Shown: positions 31,726 to 41,075 of the stretch, in pieces
Layout of the letters: each line of letters opens with the position of its first letter
Numbering within the stretch: the stretch's first letter is position 1
Source of the DNA: Lepidostoma basale
Lineage: Eukaryota; Arthropoda; Insecta; Trichoptera; Lepidostomatidae
Direction of reading: 5' to 3'
Assembly: GCA_022606425.2 (NCBI GenBank)
Contig: JAHDVF020000729.1
Span: forward strand, 1 to 64,000
Length of the DNA: 64,000 bases
The notes under the pieces: generated by a model
Database searches by the model: none
What the model saw: the letters and a program-made list of their open reading frames with translations, nothing else
Told to the model about the DNA's origin: nothing
Position numbers and translations under genes: made by a program

Positions 31726-31763
31726 TACATACACGCGTTTTAAATAATAAAATTTTTATCTAA

Positions 31764-31998
31764 TAAAACTAACTAACCATCACACCGTCTCCCCGAAAGG
31801 GTAGGCAGAAAGACTGGACTGGCACACTTTAACCGATGCGGCACTCCATCCTTCTCTTTTCGCCCCCGCGAGAGACGTGGTGTGATGGGTTGCGAACTTC
31901 ATAACCACCAATAGGCACCAATAGGCATCTCCTGCGCACACTTCGATCGTCCAACGTCCACAGAATAAATCTAGAACATTATATAAAATACAATAATA
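31764..31998 (-). mobile_element. SINE-X copy 2
   Basis: Family A-type end (CTAACTAACCATCACACC) followed by the SINE-X body GATGCGGCACTCCATCC and AGGCACCAATAGGCATCTCC (with a local 12-bp duplication). It is cut at the junction with the A2 copy. Confidence 0.75.
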
Positions 31999-32402
31999 TA
32001 AGAAGAACGTTCGGGAAAACGTTTGTATGATAGAATACCGAACGATGAAATAAGAAAGAAATATAAGGCAGATAACTGCATCATGGATAAAATTAAAAAA
32101 GGATCCCTGAGATGGCCTGGACATATGGAACGAATGGATGAGAGTAGCACGGTTAAAAAGTTGTACACAAGCAGCGTGAGTGGAAAAAGAAGCCGAGGAC
32201 GACCGAGGAAAACATGGCATGACCAAATTAATCAATTACTAAAAGGCGGCCACATTCGAAGTCGGAATAATCGACGTGCGTGCATGGTACGATGTATGAA
32301 TGTAGAGGAATCCCGAGAGGTATGCCAGGACAGAGCATTGTGGCGATCCATCCTATCTGCCTGCCCCTCCGGGGAAATGGAGTGATGGTTAGTTAGTTAG
32401 TC
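31999..32402 (+). mobile_element. LINE family A2 3' end, long open frame
   Basis: 120 codons open: MYDRIPNDEIRKKYKADNC, KKGSLRWPGHMERMDESSTV, YTSSVSGKRSRGRPRKTWHD and RNNRRACMVRCMNVEESREV, then a stop and GATGGTTAGTTAGTTAG. It lies head-to-head with the SINE-X copy. It is young compared with most A copies. Confidence 0.88.
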
Positions 32403-33105
32403 AATCATATAAAATAAAATAAAAAAATGATAAAAAACTGTTAATTACAATTAACTTAATAATAACAAGCTTATGCTATAAGGTTTCCGGTTTCGATACG
32501 AAATTAATTTTTTGTTATTGTATGAATACATATTTTTTTAATGAACAATTTTGGCGCCTCCCCTGGTAATAGTCCGCGCCTCTCGAGTTGCGAACCGCTG
32601 CTCTAGCGAGTATAAAACAATGAACTATTTTTTTTTTCTTTAAAAAGGGGCGGAATGTTAAATAGTTTGAGAACCTTTTGTACGAATTAACACAATGCAG
32701 GGGAAATATACTTATTTAACTATAAAAATAAAACTGGTATTATAATTATCTCTAAACACTTAAATAAAACTTTATTTGTTTTAATAATACCTTTGAATAA
32801 TGTCTATAAAAAATAAAATTGCTAACCCGCACCTTCTGGGCGAGTGTTCTGAACCGTTTAACTTTAGCTTTTGTGACTAATTACCAAAAAACGTGTTTTG
32901 TGTGACGTCATTATTTAAAATATAAACCAAAATATACTGTCAATAAAAATACATAGAAAGTAGCAAAGTTTTATAAAGATATCTCCCAAAAATCCCCCAT
33001 GCAGAGATATATTCTTACTATACACAAATGAGACAAAACAAACGAAAAACATTAGGGGACTCATTTGGGCACAAAACGGAAAACCAAAATACAATAACTC
33101 ATCTA
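32403..33105. other. AT-rich stretch without recognised genes
   Basis: Poly-A/T-rich. A phrase with GGCGCCTCCCCTGGTAATAG and GAGTTGCGAACCGCTGC at 32551-32602 may be a fragment of a DNA transposon, which I could not name. Confidence 0.35.
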
Positions 33106-33368
33106 ATTACTCCAAATTTTCACCATTCACGCTAATGTTGCAGACTGTCGTGATTTCTTATTTTTCAAAAATTATTACCGTGGACTTATTAACATTCATC
33201 ATCAGATCATTTCGCATGCATACCTCATACGTACTATCCACCAGGACTTGAAGTTCATGCTCGTTGTCTGCAAGTAGGACAGCGTCATCCGCATACAAGA
33301 GACAGCTTACTGACACTCCCCTCATTTTGGCACCTATATCTAACCCTTTTAGTTCTTTCAACATTTTG
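33106..33368 (-). mobile_element. LINE family A RT palm fragment (YADD intact)
   Basis: The minus strand reads LKELKGLDIGAKMRGVSVSC, LLYADDAVLLADNEHELQVL and MRNDLMMNVNKSTVIIF. It is truncated at both sides and followed by a scrap of a D copy. Confidence 0.82.
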
Positions 33369-33586
33369 ATGTGTTGAATTAAATCTGGTTGCGTTTGATC
33401 CAGTCAACAATCCTGTCTATATCTGATTGCAAACGCAAACAGTCCTCCTGATAAAAATAACGGAGTTCTCAAAGAATCCTTTAATAAGTCTGGGTAAGAA
33501 ATGGGTAAGTGTGAACCCATCATGCCCAGCATGCCCAAGAGGAATGCGGTTGGATAAAGCCACGGAAAGCTACCAAACTCCCTCAT

Positions 33587-34184
33587 CATCATCATCAGTC
33601 GATTGTCATCCACTGCTGAACGTAGGCCTCTCTCAAAGCTCGCCACCGCCTCCTATCCATTGCCGCTCCCATCCATCCATGTCCAGCAATCGGTTTCAGA
33701 TCGTCGGTCCAGCGGGCAGGGGGACGTCCAACTCTACGGAATCCTGTACGCGGTCTCCACTCTAGAACCCGTCTTCCCCATCGGCAGACGGTTCTCCGAC
33801 AGATATGGCCAGCCCCCCGCCACTTCAGCCCTTGGTTTTTTGTCGAATAAATTCGTTTCTTAATCTGTCCCTCAAGGTTTTTCCAACCATGGCTCTTTCC
33901 ATGGTGCGCTGGGCGACCTTGAATCTGTAGGCTAGACCTTTTGTCAGTGTCCACGTCCCGGCTCCTTACGTCATGACTGGCAAGACGCACTGGTTGAAGA
34001 CTTTAGTATTGAGGCGTTGTGGTATTTTGGAAGTGAGAACATGACGTAATTTTAACCACCCAACTGAATTCTTCGTTCGGCTTCTTTCTCGAAATTGTTT
34101 TGTCCTAATTGTATGATTTGGCCAAGATATGTGTATTCTTGTACCACTTCTAGAGCCAATCTATCGACGGTTACTAATCTCGTG
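33587..34184 (-). mobile_element. LINE family B insertion, with TSD
   Basis: The tail is (GATGAT)n at the left. The minus strand carries LEVVQEYTYLGQIIQLGQNN (right end) and, after lesions, GAGHICRRTVCRWGRRVLEW, RRVGRPPARWTDDLKPIAGH and REAYVQQW to a stop. Near-identical duplications AACTCCCTC(A/G)T lie at 33576-33586 and 34185-34195. Confidence 0.85.
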
Positions 34185-34214
34185 AACTCCCTCGTGAAGA
34201 GATATCTCAGATAT

Positions 34215-34734
34215 TCTCCGGTCTCAATGTAACGATTGGTCTGCAGCAAGGCGACGCATCTCCTCTTCCACTCCGCTCGGTCCTCGGCAACTCTCTTCAA
34301 CTCCGCATAAGAGGTGCAGCCCATATCTCGGTAAATCTGGTCTAGGTACTCTTGGCGAGGTCGGCCTCTGCCAATCGATTCCTCGACCATTCTCTCCAAC
34401 ACATCATGCAGGAAACATTCGTGTCGCAACACATGACCAATCCATCTTGCGCGCCTCTCCGCTATGGTATTCAACACGTACCTATTCCCTTCAACTCTGC
34501 TGCTAACTTCTTCATTTATAATGTGGTCCCTCCATGAAACATGGGCAACTCGTCGGTAGGTCCACATCTCAAATGCCTCCAGCCTTTTGTGCTTTCTTTC
34601 GCTCAGGCACCAAACCGTACAGTAAAACACTCCACACCAATGTTTTTAAAAGTTGTTTTCAGAGGTTCAGGTCTATGTTGTTGGACTCGAATATTTAAGA
34701 CTTTTTTTGCCTGGTGGATACGACTATCGACGTG
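34215..34734 (-). mobile_element. LINE family C insertion, with TSD
   Basis: The minus strand encodes CLSERKHKRLEAFEMWTYRR, AERRARWIGHVLRHE and GRGRPRQEYLDQIYRDMGCT, then RAEWKRRCVALLQTN. It is a diverged C subtype. A perfect TSD TCAGATAT lies at 34207-34214 and 34735-34742. Confidence 0.87.
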
Positions 34735-34813
34735 TCAGATATCTCCTCTTTAACATGATCGAGTATCTTGCCTCGTAGGGACTCCATATAACTGATCCAC
34801 ACACGATTACTAC

Positions 34814-35626
34814 TGTACGAGACAGGAAGTGCTCTGCCTCGAAACACTAATTATTTATTTAGGTGCCGACTGCTGCTTGCTTCACGAGATGTTGCTTCTT
34901 CCGGAAAACGGCGTGATGATACACTGGGTAGTGCAAATCGGTGCGGAGTCCGGGGAAGTGGTGGCCAAGGTCCAAATAAAAGCAAACTGTATATGAAATG
35001 GCGACGGTAGCAGGCTGATACGGGCGAGTCTTGAGAAAGACTCTCGAAGTGCGTGAACGTGATGTAACTCGGGCGACTGAAGAACGATCTCTGTTTGGTC
35101 GGAGAGTCGGCACGGCTTTTATCTCGCGCGGCCGTCTCACAGCGCCGCCTCGCAGACGGAGGCTGCGCCGCGGGCCGGTCCGCGGACAAATTGCGCAACT
35201 CTCCGAGTTTCACGTTACGTAACACGCACCTCCAGTCTTTCTCGCCTCGCCCTGTCGCTATCTAACGCCTGCGACCGTCTTATTTATTTAATCTAGATAC
35301 AATATACATTCATACATATTCCTACGAATAAATCTCGAGATTCGGACATACGGGGCGGGAGTAACATAAATTCGTAAGCCCGTGGCGGGAGCGACCGAAA
35401 TTTCGCGGCCGTCGAAGCGAATGGGAGAATCTCCAGCTGTGACCCTAGAGATTCTCCATCTCGCTCGGCTCGCTCGGTCCGCCGGCCCGCTCTACGAATG
35501 TACGAACAGTTACTTTCTCCCCATAGACATCTCATCGCAGGTTTCTTAATATGTTTATTAAAGTAAATGATATCTTAATACTAAATTCGGCGGCGGGGCG
35601 TCGAATGCCGCGAGCTGTCCGTTACA
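34814..35626 (-). repeat. 3' LTR (813 bp)
   Basis: Begins TGTACGAGACAGG and ends GTCCGTTACA on the plus strand. It is the same as 41076-41888 apart from one substitution noticed. AATAAA-type polyadenylation words occur on the element strand at 34852-34862 and 35280-35292. Confidence 0.95.
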
Positions 35627-38600
35627 CTCCCCCCGTGCAGCTCCGCTGTACTACTCGAAGGACATCTCGGGGGCGTCGGAGTCCTCGACGGCCGGATCCT
35701 CTTCTTCTGGATGGCACGGGGGGTGGTCCGGAGGGCCCCGCGCTCGAGGTCGCGGAGGCGGCCGGCAACGGGGCCGCGCCGGGGACCGCAAAGGTCGCGG
35801 GCGCGCGTTTAGCGGCGCCGGTTGGCGCCGGGCTCGGCGGCTGGCGTCGAGACGCCGCCGCAGGGTGGGAGGTCAGGTTGGTCGTCCGGGAGGTCCGCGT
35901 GGGGCCCTCCGCGACTTGCAATAGTGCGACCCGGGTAGTTGGTCGCACATAGGTGCCGGTGCTCGTCCGCACCGTCACCTTTCGGGTTTGGCCATCGGTT
36001 GCAGGCTCGGCCGCGACCACTCGCCCGCGCGGCCAGGAGTTGCGCGGCAGGGCGGGGTCGGTCAGCAGCACCAAGTCCCCGGGCTGCAAGGGAGGCCACA
36101 GCTGGTGCCATCCTTGCAAGACGGCGACGGTGAGTTCATACTCATGGGGCCACTGGCGCCAGAGTATGTCGGCTAGCTGCAGGCTGGTCATACGTTCCTG
36201 GGGATCTCGCTCCTGGGCTGTCAGCGTGATCCGCATAGCTCTCGCGGGGAGCTCCCATGCTCCCCCCATCTGGGGAGCCGTCGCAAGTGTGAGACGCAAC
36301 TCTATATTTCGCTCGGTTGTGCAATCGCGAACCCGCGGGTCACGATTCGGGTTCGCAGCCAACTCGCGGCTTGTAAGGCGCGCGGCGTTAGGTGCGGGCG
36401 TCCTTCTCCGCGTCACGTTAGGTCCCGGATTGGTGCTCCGGGAGGTCACAGGTCCTAGGCGCGTGACGTGAGTCGTGAGGCGTGTGTACCTCAGCCTCCA
36501 TGCTGCGGTCCAGATGCAGCGGTTGATTTCTCGCAGATCATCCTCTCGTTCGGGCCAGGATCCTACGGCGCTTGTCCGCAGCCCTAGCGCGTCGTCGGCA
36601 GAAATCATTATCTGCGGATATGTTTTCCACGGCCAATCGCTCATCAGTAGCGCGAGAAGTGCTTTCGGGTTCGCCCATCTTCTGCTGTCTGCGGTCGCGA
36701 ACTCGCTGATCTCGATCCGCCAGTATAGGATCGTCGTGCAGTAGGTACCGCTCACGTGATGCGTCACACGCATAGCGCTCTCCCTTATCGCTATGGCGGC
36801 CAATCGTAAGCGCCCGGCGTCTGGAACGTCGGTGACGTCACAGCTGCAAAGGCGGCCGCATACACGGTCGCCAAGACAAGTTATTTTCCTGGCGATCCGC
36901 GGTTCGATTACGCGGCTGGCCGATGTGGTCGGGGAGAAATCTGCAGCAGTCAGCACAGCAGTCGGCGGGTGCGACGAGAAGTTCGTTGGCGGCCCAGTAA
37001 CAGCAGGGATGGCGGGCCGGCGGGTACGGCCGGCGTCAGCGAGCTCGGTGATGACGCAATTTACGTCACTCAGATCGCGAGTGCGATCTACAGAGGCGGT
37101 GGCATGCGGCCAACGGTTCGGTGACGAGCTGTCGTCTGCATGGCGATCGCGGCTGCGGCGATCGCAGGCGAGGCGCGGGAGGCGGCCGCGCGCACGCTCG
37201 GAGAGTGGGGCCGCCTTCGCGGCGGCCGGCGGGATAGCGGCGGGGCCGCTAACTCTCTGGGGCGCGATTAACCCGTCAGTGGGTGGCAGCGGGCGCGAGA
37301 GTGGCAGTAGCTCGGTCGTTGCGGTAACCGGCGAGATGTCCCCTGACATCTGTGCATCTGGCGGGCTGCGTAGAGGCTGCATAGTGGCAGCGGGGGCCAC
37401 GCACTCAGCCGAGATCGCGGTAACGATCTGCGAGGCAGCGGCAGGATTCAGTATTGGGCGCTCGGAGGGCGCCAATACCTCGCGACCTCCCTCTGTCGGG
37501 AGGAAGTCTAGTCTCGGAGGGTCCGCAGCTATAGCGGGGGCCGCGCACTCAGCCGAGATCGCGGTAACGATCTGCGAGGCAGCGGCAGGATGCAATATTA
37601 AGCGCTCGGAGGGCGCCAATGCATCGAGACCTCCCCCCGTCGGGAGGGACTCTAGTCTCGGAGGTTCCGCGGCTATAGCGGGGGCTGCAATCTCAGCCAA
37701 GATCGAGATTACGATCTGCGAGGCAGCGACAGGAGGGCATATTGAGCGCTCAGAGGGCGCTAATACATCGCAACCTCCCTCCGTCGGGAGGAAGTCTATC
37801 GCCGGAGGTGTCTCATCCTCCGGGATGACGTCTGTTTCTGGTTCGGCGAACGCGGCACACGTCATCTCGTTCTCGATGTAGGTTCCCGCCGTCGTGTCGC
37901 CCGGCGGTATGTTTCGCTGGCGGCCGGCAGAGTCCGCTAGCGTCGGTCTGTCGCAACAGGCCGATCGTACATCGGTTTCGCGCATGCGCACCGAGTAAGT
38001 GCTCTTATCACAGAGAGGCGCCGGTCTGGCGGCGGGAATCGCGGCCGTCTTGGTTTTGGCGCGCTTTCTCTCGTTTGCGAGATTGACGACGAGATTGACG
38101 TTTGCGAGATTGACGTCTCGGTCGTTAGCGGAGTCGTGGAGTCCTCGCGACGTACTGCACTGCACCGGGCCCTGCAGGCCGTGCCTCGGAGTCTTGTCGC
38201 GAGTCTTCCCTCCGTTCGCGAGACGCAATTCATCTCGCGTTTCTCGGTCGTTAGCGGAGTCGTGGAGTCCTCGCGACGTACTGCACTGCACCGGGCCCTG
38301 CAGGCCGTGCCTCGGAGTCTTATCGCGAGTCTTCCCTCCGCTCGGTCCCTCCTCACTCTGCCTGGTTCCGGATGACAGAGGTCCGCCGCACGTTATCCAT
38401 CCTAGGGTCGTGCGGCACCGTAGCCTTCCGCCTGGTCCCTGCTCCTCCTTCACCTCCCGGGTGATGATGAGATGGGCGTTATCCATCCCCACCAGTATAC
38501 GAGGGGTCACCATGCGCCCGTCCGGCAGGAACTCGTCTGGAAAGGCTCGGTCGGAAACGGTGTGGGCCTCTAACGCGAACTCGCTTCCCTCTTTGTTGCG

Positions 38601-41036
38601 GAGTGTGAGGCTCACGTATCGTGAGTCATCGTCAGCGGTACACATCCCGACCGCGCCGTGCAAGTGGAGCTCTCTCGTGGGGCCGGTCGCCCCGATGCTC
38701 TCTGCGGTCGCGGCGTCTATCAGTGTCACGGTAGATCCTTCGTCGAGCAAGGCGTGCACTGATAGATCTCCCTTGGGGCCGCTGACTCTCACTTCTGCCA
38801 CCTTCATGAAGATGTTATCTTGCTCTCCGCGTTCGCGTGTACGTAGGAGTGCGCATGTGGCCACCGATCGCTCTTCAAAATGTAGCGACGCATGGTGATC
38901 TCCGCCGCAGTTTGCATAGCTGCACGTCCTGTCGCACGTCCCTCTGTGAAAGCTTATACAGCGTGCACACGCGCCGGCTGACTGTATAATGCTCCACCTC
39001 AGGTCTACGTCACTTCGCGCGTATTCGGGGCACTCGCGGAGTTTGTGGGCCCCCGAGTGGCACATAACGCAATTAACTTTGGCGGATCGCGTCTCGCCCG
39101 CGCGCGGTCGGTTTGCGTAATCGACGGCGTTCTGCGGCGCGTTCGCGGCTCTCGCGGGGCGCTTGCGGGCCCTCTCGCTCCAGTTTGTTCTCTCCTCGCC
39201 GGCGGTCATCCCGAACGTTGCGAGCACTGTTTCGCGCCGCGGATTCGAGGTCGCGGGGGCCCTCACGGGAAGGCCGCATTTCGACATGGCGTCCGCGAGA
39301 CGCCCCAGATGCGCGGCGAAATGATGCACTGTCACAGGGCCCTCGGTGTCTGCATATTTCCCCAGCCAATCCATCCGCATCGCGAGAGGCAGCTTCGCTG
39401 TCAAGTCGTGCAGGACGGCCGGGTTTGACAGGTAGTCCACTGGGAGCAGCTTCAGGGACGCGACGAGGTTCTGGACCGTGGAGATGAAGTCCATCACTTG
39501 CGTGTTGGACGCATTTTCCGGAAGCACTGGCAGCCTCCGGACTCGTTCCATGAGCAGGTTGGCGATCGCGTGGGCATCTCCGTAGCGGCGGCCTAGAACG
39601 GCGATTATCTCCGGCACCTGCGCCGGCTGTAGGAGTAGCGCGGCCACAGCTTCCCGCGCTCGGCCTTTGAGCGCGCGCTGCAAGCGGATCAAGTTTTCCG
39701 CGTGCGTCAGGCCGCAGGTCTCCGTCGATTGCTGGTACTGTGCGAACCAGCTCGGCCACTCGATCGGATCGCCGCTGAAGATCGGGAGATCCTTTGCCAT
39801 GGACTGCCGGGCCATCAGGGTCGCCATCTGCCCACTCTGGTCTGCATAGTTGAGCGGCGGTGTACTGCCGCTCCGCGACCCCTGTATCGCCTCCGTCATC
39901 AGGGCCGCAAGACGGGCGATTGGGTCGGTCTCGCGAATTATCTCGCGCTCGTTCGGTGCCCCTCCGTGGGGCACGTAGGTCTCGCGGCCAGACACTGTGT
40001 CGCGCCGTAGCGTGTGTGTGGCCGTCGTCGAGAACTCGGGAGCGTGATTCGCGGCGCGGCCTGCGCGCGAATCACTCTCATATCGGGCGGTGTCCGGCCC
40101 AGGCGCCACGATCGCGGGCGCTTGCCACCTCTCCGGGTAGCTGGCTGGAACACCTCGGGCATCGGAGGGCTCGGCCCGCATGTAATGCGTCACTCCCTCC
40201 GGAAACGCGGTAGGAGCGCCTGTGTAGGACTGCGTTCCGACCGCGCACGGTCGCGAATCTTCCCACTGCGCTCCTCTCTGTGCGCCTGGTTGCGAGGACG
40301 CCGGAGGCTGTGGTCCCTCACGGCCCGTCCTGGTCATCGTAGGCGCACTATCCGGAATTGCCGCAGGCTGCTGCCGCGGGTCCTGCCAATCCTTGTTCGG
40401 CAGGACTTCCGGGGTCGGGGGTCGTTCGGAGAGAGCGTGGATCAGCGACGCGATCTGTGCGGTGTGAGACTCGGCCGCCGAGACGAGCTGCGCTGCGTGT
40501 CGTTCGGCCGCAGCGGAGGCATCCAATCTCTGCGCCCGCAGCTCCTCCCGCAGCATGCGAATCGTATCCACGGAGGAGGGCTCCGAGTCCTCCTCATCTT
40601 CCTCGTCCTCTGAGTCTCGCGTCGGCCACGGTTTGGGGGTGCGCGGCGGCTTCGCGGCGCACAGCGGCGCGGCGGCGGCCCCACCGACCGAACGGTAGGC
40701 GACTTGCGAACTTTCCGCTGTCGGGCGGAATCTGTCCTCCGCGTAGGAGGGCCCTTCGAGGTCCACGACCTCCTGCATCCAGGCTGCAGACGTCTGGCCA
40801 CTGGTGGGGACCCGGGAGTCGGGTCTGGGCTGCTCCGTGGCGATGACGGCGGCAGCAGGGGGCTGTAGGCCCGAAAGAGCAGCGTGCGTAGGAGGCGCCT
40901 GTAAAGGCGCGGCTACGGACGCGGCGGCGGCAACTGAGGCTGCGGTGGAGGCTGCGGATGCAGCATCTTCGTGGGCAGCGGAAGGTCCAGTGCGTCCACT
41001 GGGCTCTCCTTTGCCGGAACGAAGCGAAGGCGACAT
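35622..41036 (-). CDS. BEL/Pao Gag-protease fused to novel repeats and a DUF5641-like end
   Basis: One frame of 1804 codons starts 40 nt inside the 5' LTR. Residues 1-400 are Ala/Pro/Ser-rich with an acidic patch (DSEDEEDEEDSE). About 410-590 is a Pao-type Gag domain (DLPIFSGDPIEWPSWFAQYQ). A CX2CX4HX4C knuckle uses C656, C659, H664 and C669, and a second Cys/His cluster follows at about 690-718. The aspartic protease motif is LLDEGSTVTLID with D765. After LGWITCGG (about 880), where RT should start, come roughly 690 residues without RT (no YxDD), RNase H or integrase D,D motifs, but with a 42-residue repeat (two copies) and a 48-residue repeat (three copies). Similarity resumes at APQMGGAWE (1587-1595), the end of an integrase core, then a DUF5641-type tail (LQPGDLVLLTDPALPRNSWP). 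The stop TAA lies inside the 3' LTR. The domain calls are firm. The role of the middle is unknown. Confidence 0.85.
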   Translation of the reverse strand: MSPSLRSGKGEPSGRTGPSAAHEDAASAASTAASVAAAASVAAPLQAPPTHAALSGLQPPAAAVIATEQPRPDSRVPTSGQTSAAWMQEVVDLEGPSYAEDRFRPTAESSQVAYRSVGGAAAAPLCAAKPPRTPKPWPTRDSEDEEDEEDSEPSSVDTIRMLREELRAQRLDASAAAERHAAQLVSAAESHTAQIASLIHALSERPPTPEVLPNKDWQDPRQQPAAIPDSAPTMTRTGREGPQPPASSQPGAQRGAQWEDSRPCAVGTQSYTGAPTAFPEGVTHYMRAEPSDARGVPASYPERWQAPAIVAPGPDTARYESDSRAGRAANHAPEFSTTATHTLRRDTVSGRETYVPHGGAPNEREIIRETDPIARLAALMTEAIQGSRSGSTPPLNYADQSGQMATLMARQSMAKDLPIFSGDPIEWPSWFAQYQQSTETCGLTHAENLIRLQRALKGRAREAVAALLLQPAQVPEIIAVLGRRYGDAHAIANLLMERVRRLPVLPENASNTQVMDFISTVQNLVASLKLLPVDYLSNPAVLHDLTAKLPLAMRMDWLGKYADTEGPVTVHHFAAHLGRLADAMSKCGLPVRAPATSNPRRETVLATFGMTAGEERTNWSERARKRPARAANAPQNAVDYANRPRAGETRSAKVNCVMCHSGAHKLRECPEYARSDVDLRWSIIQSAGACARCISFHRGTCDRTCSYANCGGDHHASLHFEERSVATCALLRTRERGEQDNIFMKVAEVRVSGPKGDLSVHALLDEGSTVTLIDAATAESIGATGPTRELHLHGAVGMCTADDDSRYVSLTLRNKEGSEFALEAHTVSDRAFPDEFLPDGRMVTPRILVGMDNAHLIITREVKEEQGPGGRLRCRTTLGWITCGGPLSSGTRQSEEGPSGGKTRDKTPRHGLQGPVQCSTSRGLHDSANDRETRDELRLANGGKTRDKTPRHGLQGPVQCSTSRGLHDSANDRDVNLANVNLVVNLANERKRAKTKTAAIPAARPAPLCDKSTYSVRMRETDVRSACCDRPTLADSAGRQRNIPPGDTTAGTYIENEMTCAAFAEPETDVIPEDETPPAIDFLPTEGGCDVLAPSERSICPPVAASQIVISILAEIAAPAIAAEPPRLESLPTGGGLDALAPSERLILHPAAASQIVTAISAECAAPAIAADPPRLDFLPTEGGREVLAPSERPILNPAAASQIVTAISAECVAPAATMQPLRSPPDAQMSGDISPVTATTELLPLSRPLPPTDGLIAPQRVSGPAAIPPAAAKAAPLSERARGRLPRLACDRRSRDRHADDSSSPNRWPHATASVDRTRDLSDVNCVITELADAGRTRRPAIPAVTGPPTNFSSHPPTAVLTAADFSPTTSASRVIEPRIARKITCLGDRVCGRLCSCDVTDVPDAGRLRLAAIAIRESAMRVTHHVSGTYCTTILYWRIEISEFATADSRRWANPKALLALLMSDWPWKTYPQIMISADDALGLRTSAVGSWPEREDDLREINRCIWTAAWRLRYTRLTTHVTRLGPVTSRSTNPGPNVTRRRTPAPNAARLTSRELAANPNRDPRVRDCTTERNIELRLTLATAPQMGGAWELPARAMRITLTAQERDPQERMTSLQLADILWRQWPHEYELTVAVLQGWHQLWPPLQPGDLVLLTDPALPRNSWPRGRVVAAEPATDGQTRKVTVRTSTGTYVRPTTRVALLQVAEGPTRTSRTTNLTSHPAAASRRQPPSPAPTGAAKRAPATFAVPGAAPLPAASATSSAGPSGPPPVPSRRRGSGRRGLRRPRDVLRVVQRSCTGGV
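35627..35634 (-). other. Polypurine tract
   Basis: Plus-strand CTCCCCCC directly next to the 3' LTR; on the element strand it is GGGGGGAG immediately before TGTAAC. It is short but correctly placed for plus-strand DNA priming. Confidence 0.75.
37390..37815 (-). repeat. Three 144-bp tandem coding repeats
   Basis: The word CTCAGCC(G/A)AGATCG recurs with an exact 144-bp step (37404, 37548, 37692). This gives a 48-residue unit, for example PPRLDFLPTEGG, LAPSER and AAASQIVTAISAECAAPAIA. Differences between copies keep the frame. The unit sits within the part of the LTR element ORF that replaces pol. Confidence 0.9.
38117..38344 (-). repeat. Two 126-bp tandem coding repeats
   Basis: Copies start CTCGGTCGTTAGCGGAGTCG at 38117 and 38243 and are nearly identical over about 100 bp. 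They encode GGKTRDKTPRHGLQGPVQCS twice, 42 codons apart, right after the protease region. Confidence 0.9.
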
Positions 41037-41054
41037 CTCGTGCTGGCAAGGCTG

Positions 41055-41072
41055 ATCCGGCTCGAAGGACCA
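41055..41072 (-). other. tRNA primer-binding site
   Basis: On the element strand TGGTCCTTCGAGCCGGAT lies 3 nt after the 5' LTR. It begins with TGG as expected for pairing with a tRNA 3' CCA end. I did not identify the tRNA. The sequence is like that of other insect BEL elements (from memory). Confidence 0.8.
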
Positions 41073-41075
41073 AAA

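Larger units (their letters stand above)
33425..34813 (-). mobile_element. LINE family D host copy, split by B, C and the LTR element
   Basis: D pieces lie at 33425-33586, 34185-34214 and 34735-34813. Joined conceptually they give the usual D order (WSPHEARYS-like, RYLFTREF, then FPWLYPTAFLLGMLG). Each break coincides with an insertion bearing a TSD. The host is therefore older than all three guests. Confidence 0.8.

Noticed and set aside
36793..37881. 362-codon open frame on the plus strand within the LTR element
   Set aside because: It is antisense to the Gag-protease ORF. High GC makes stops rare, and the tandem repeats make it look long. No domain is visible.
37999..38898. 299-codon plus-strand open frame
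   Set aside because: Antisense shadow of the same ORF, including the protease region.
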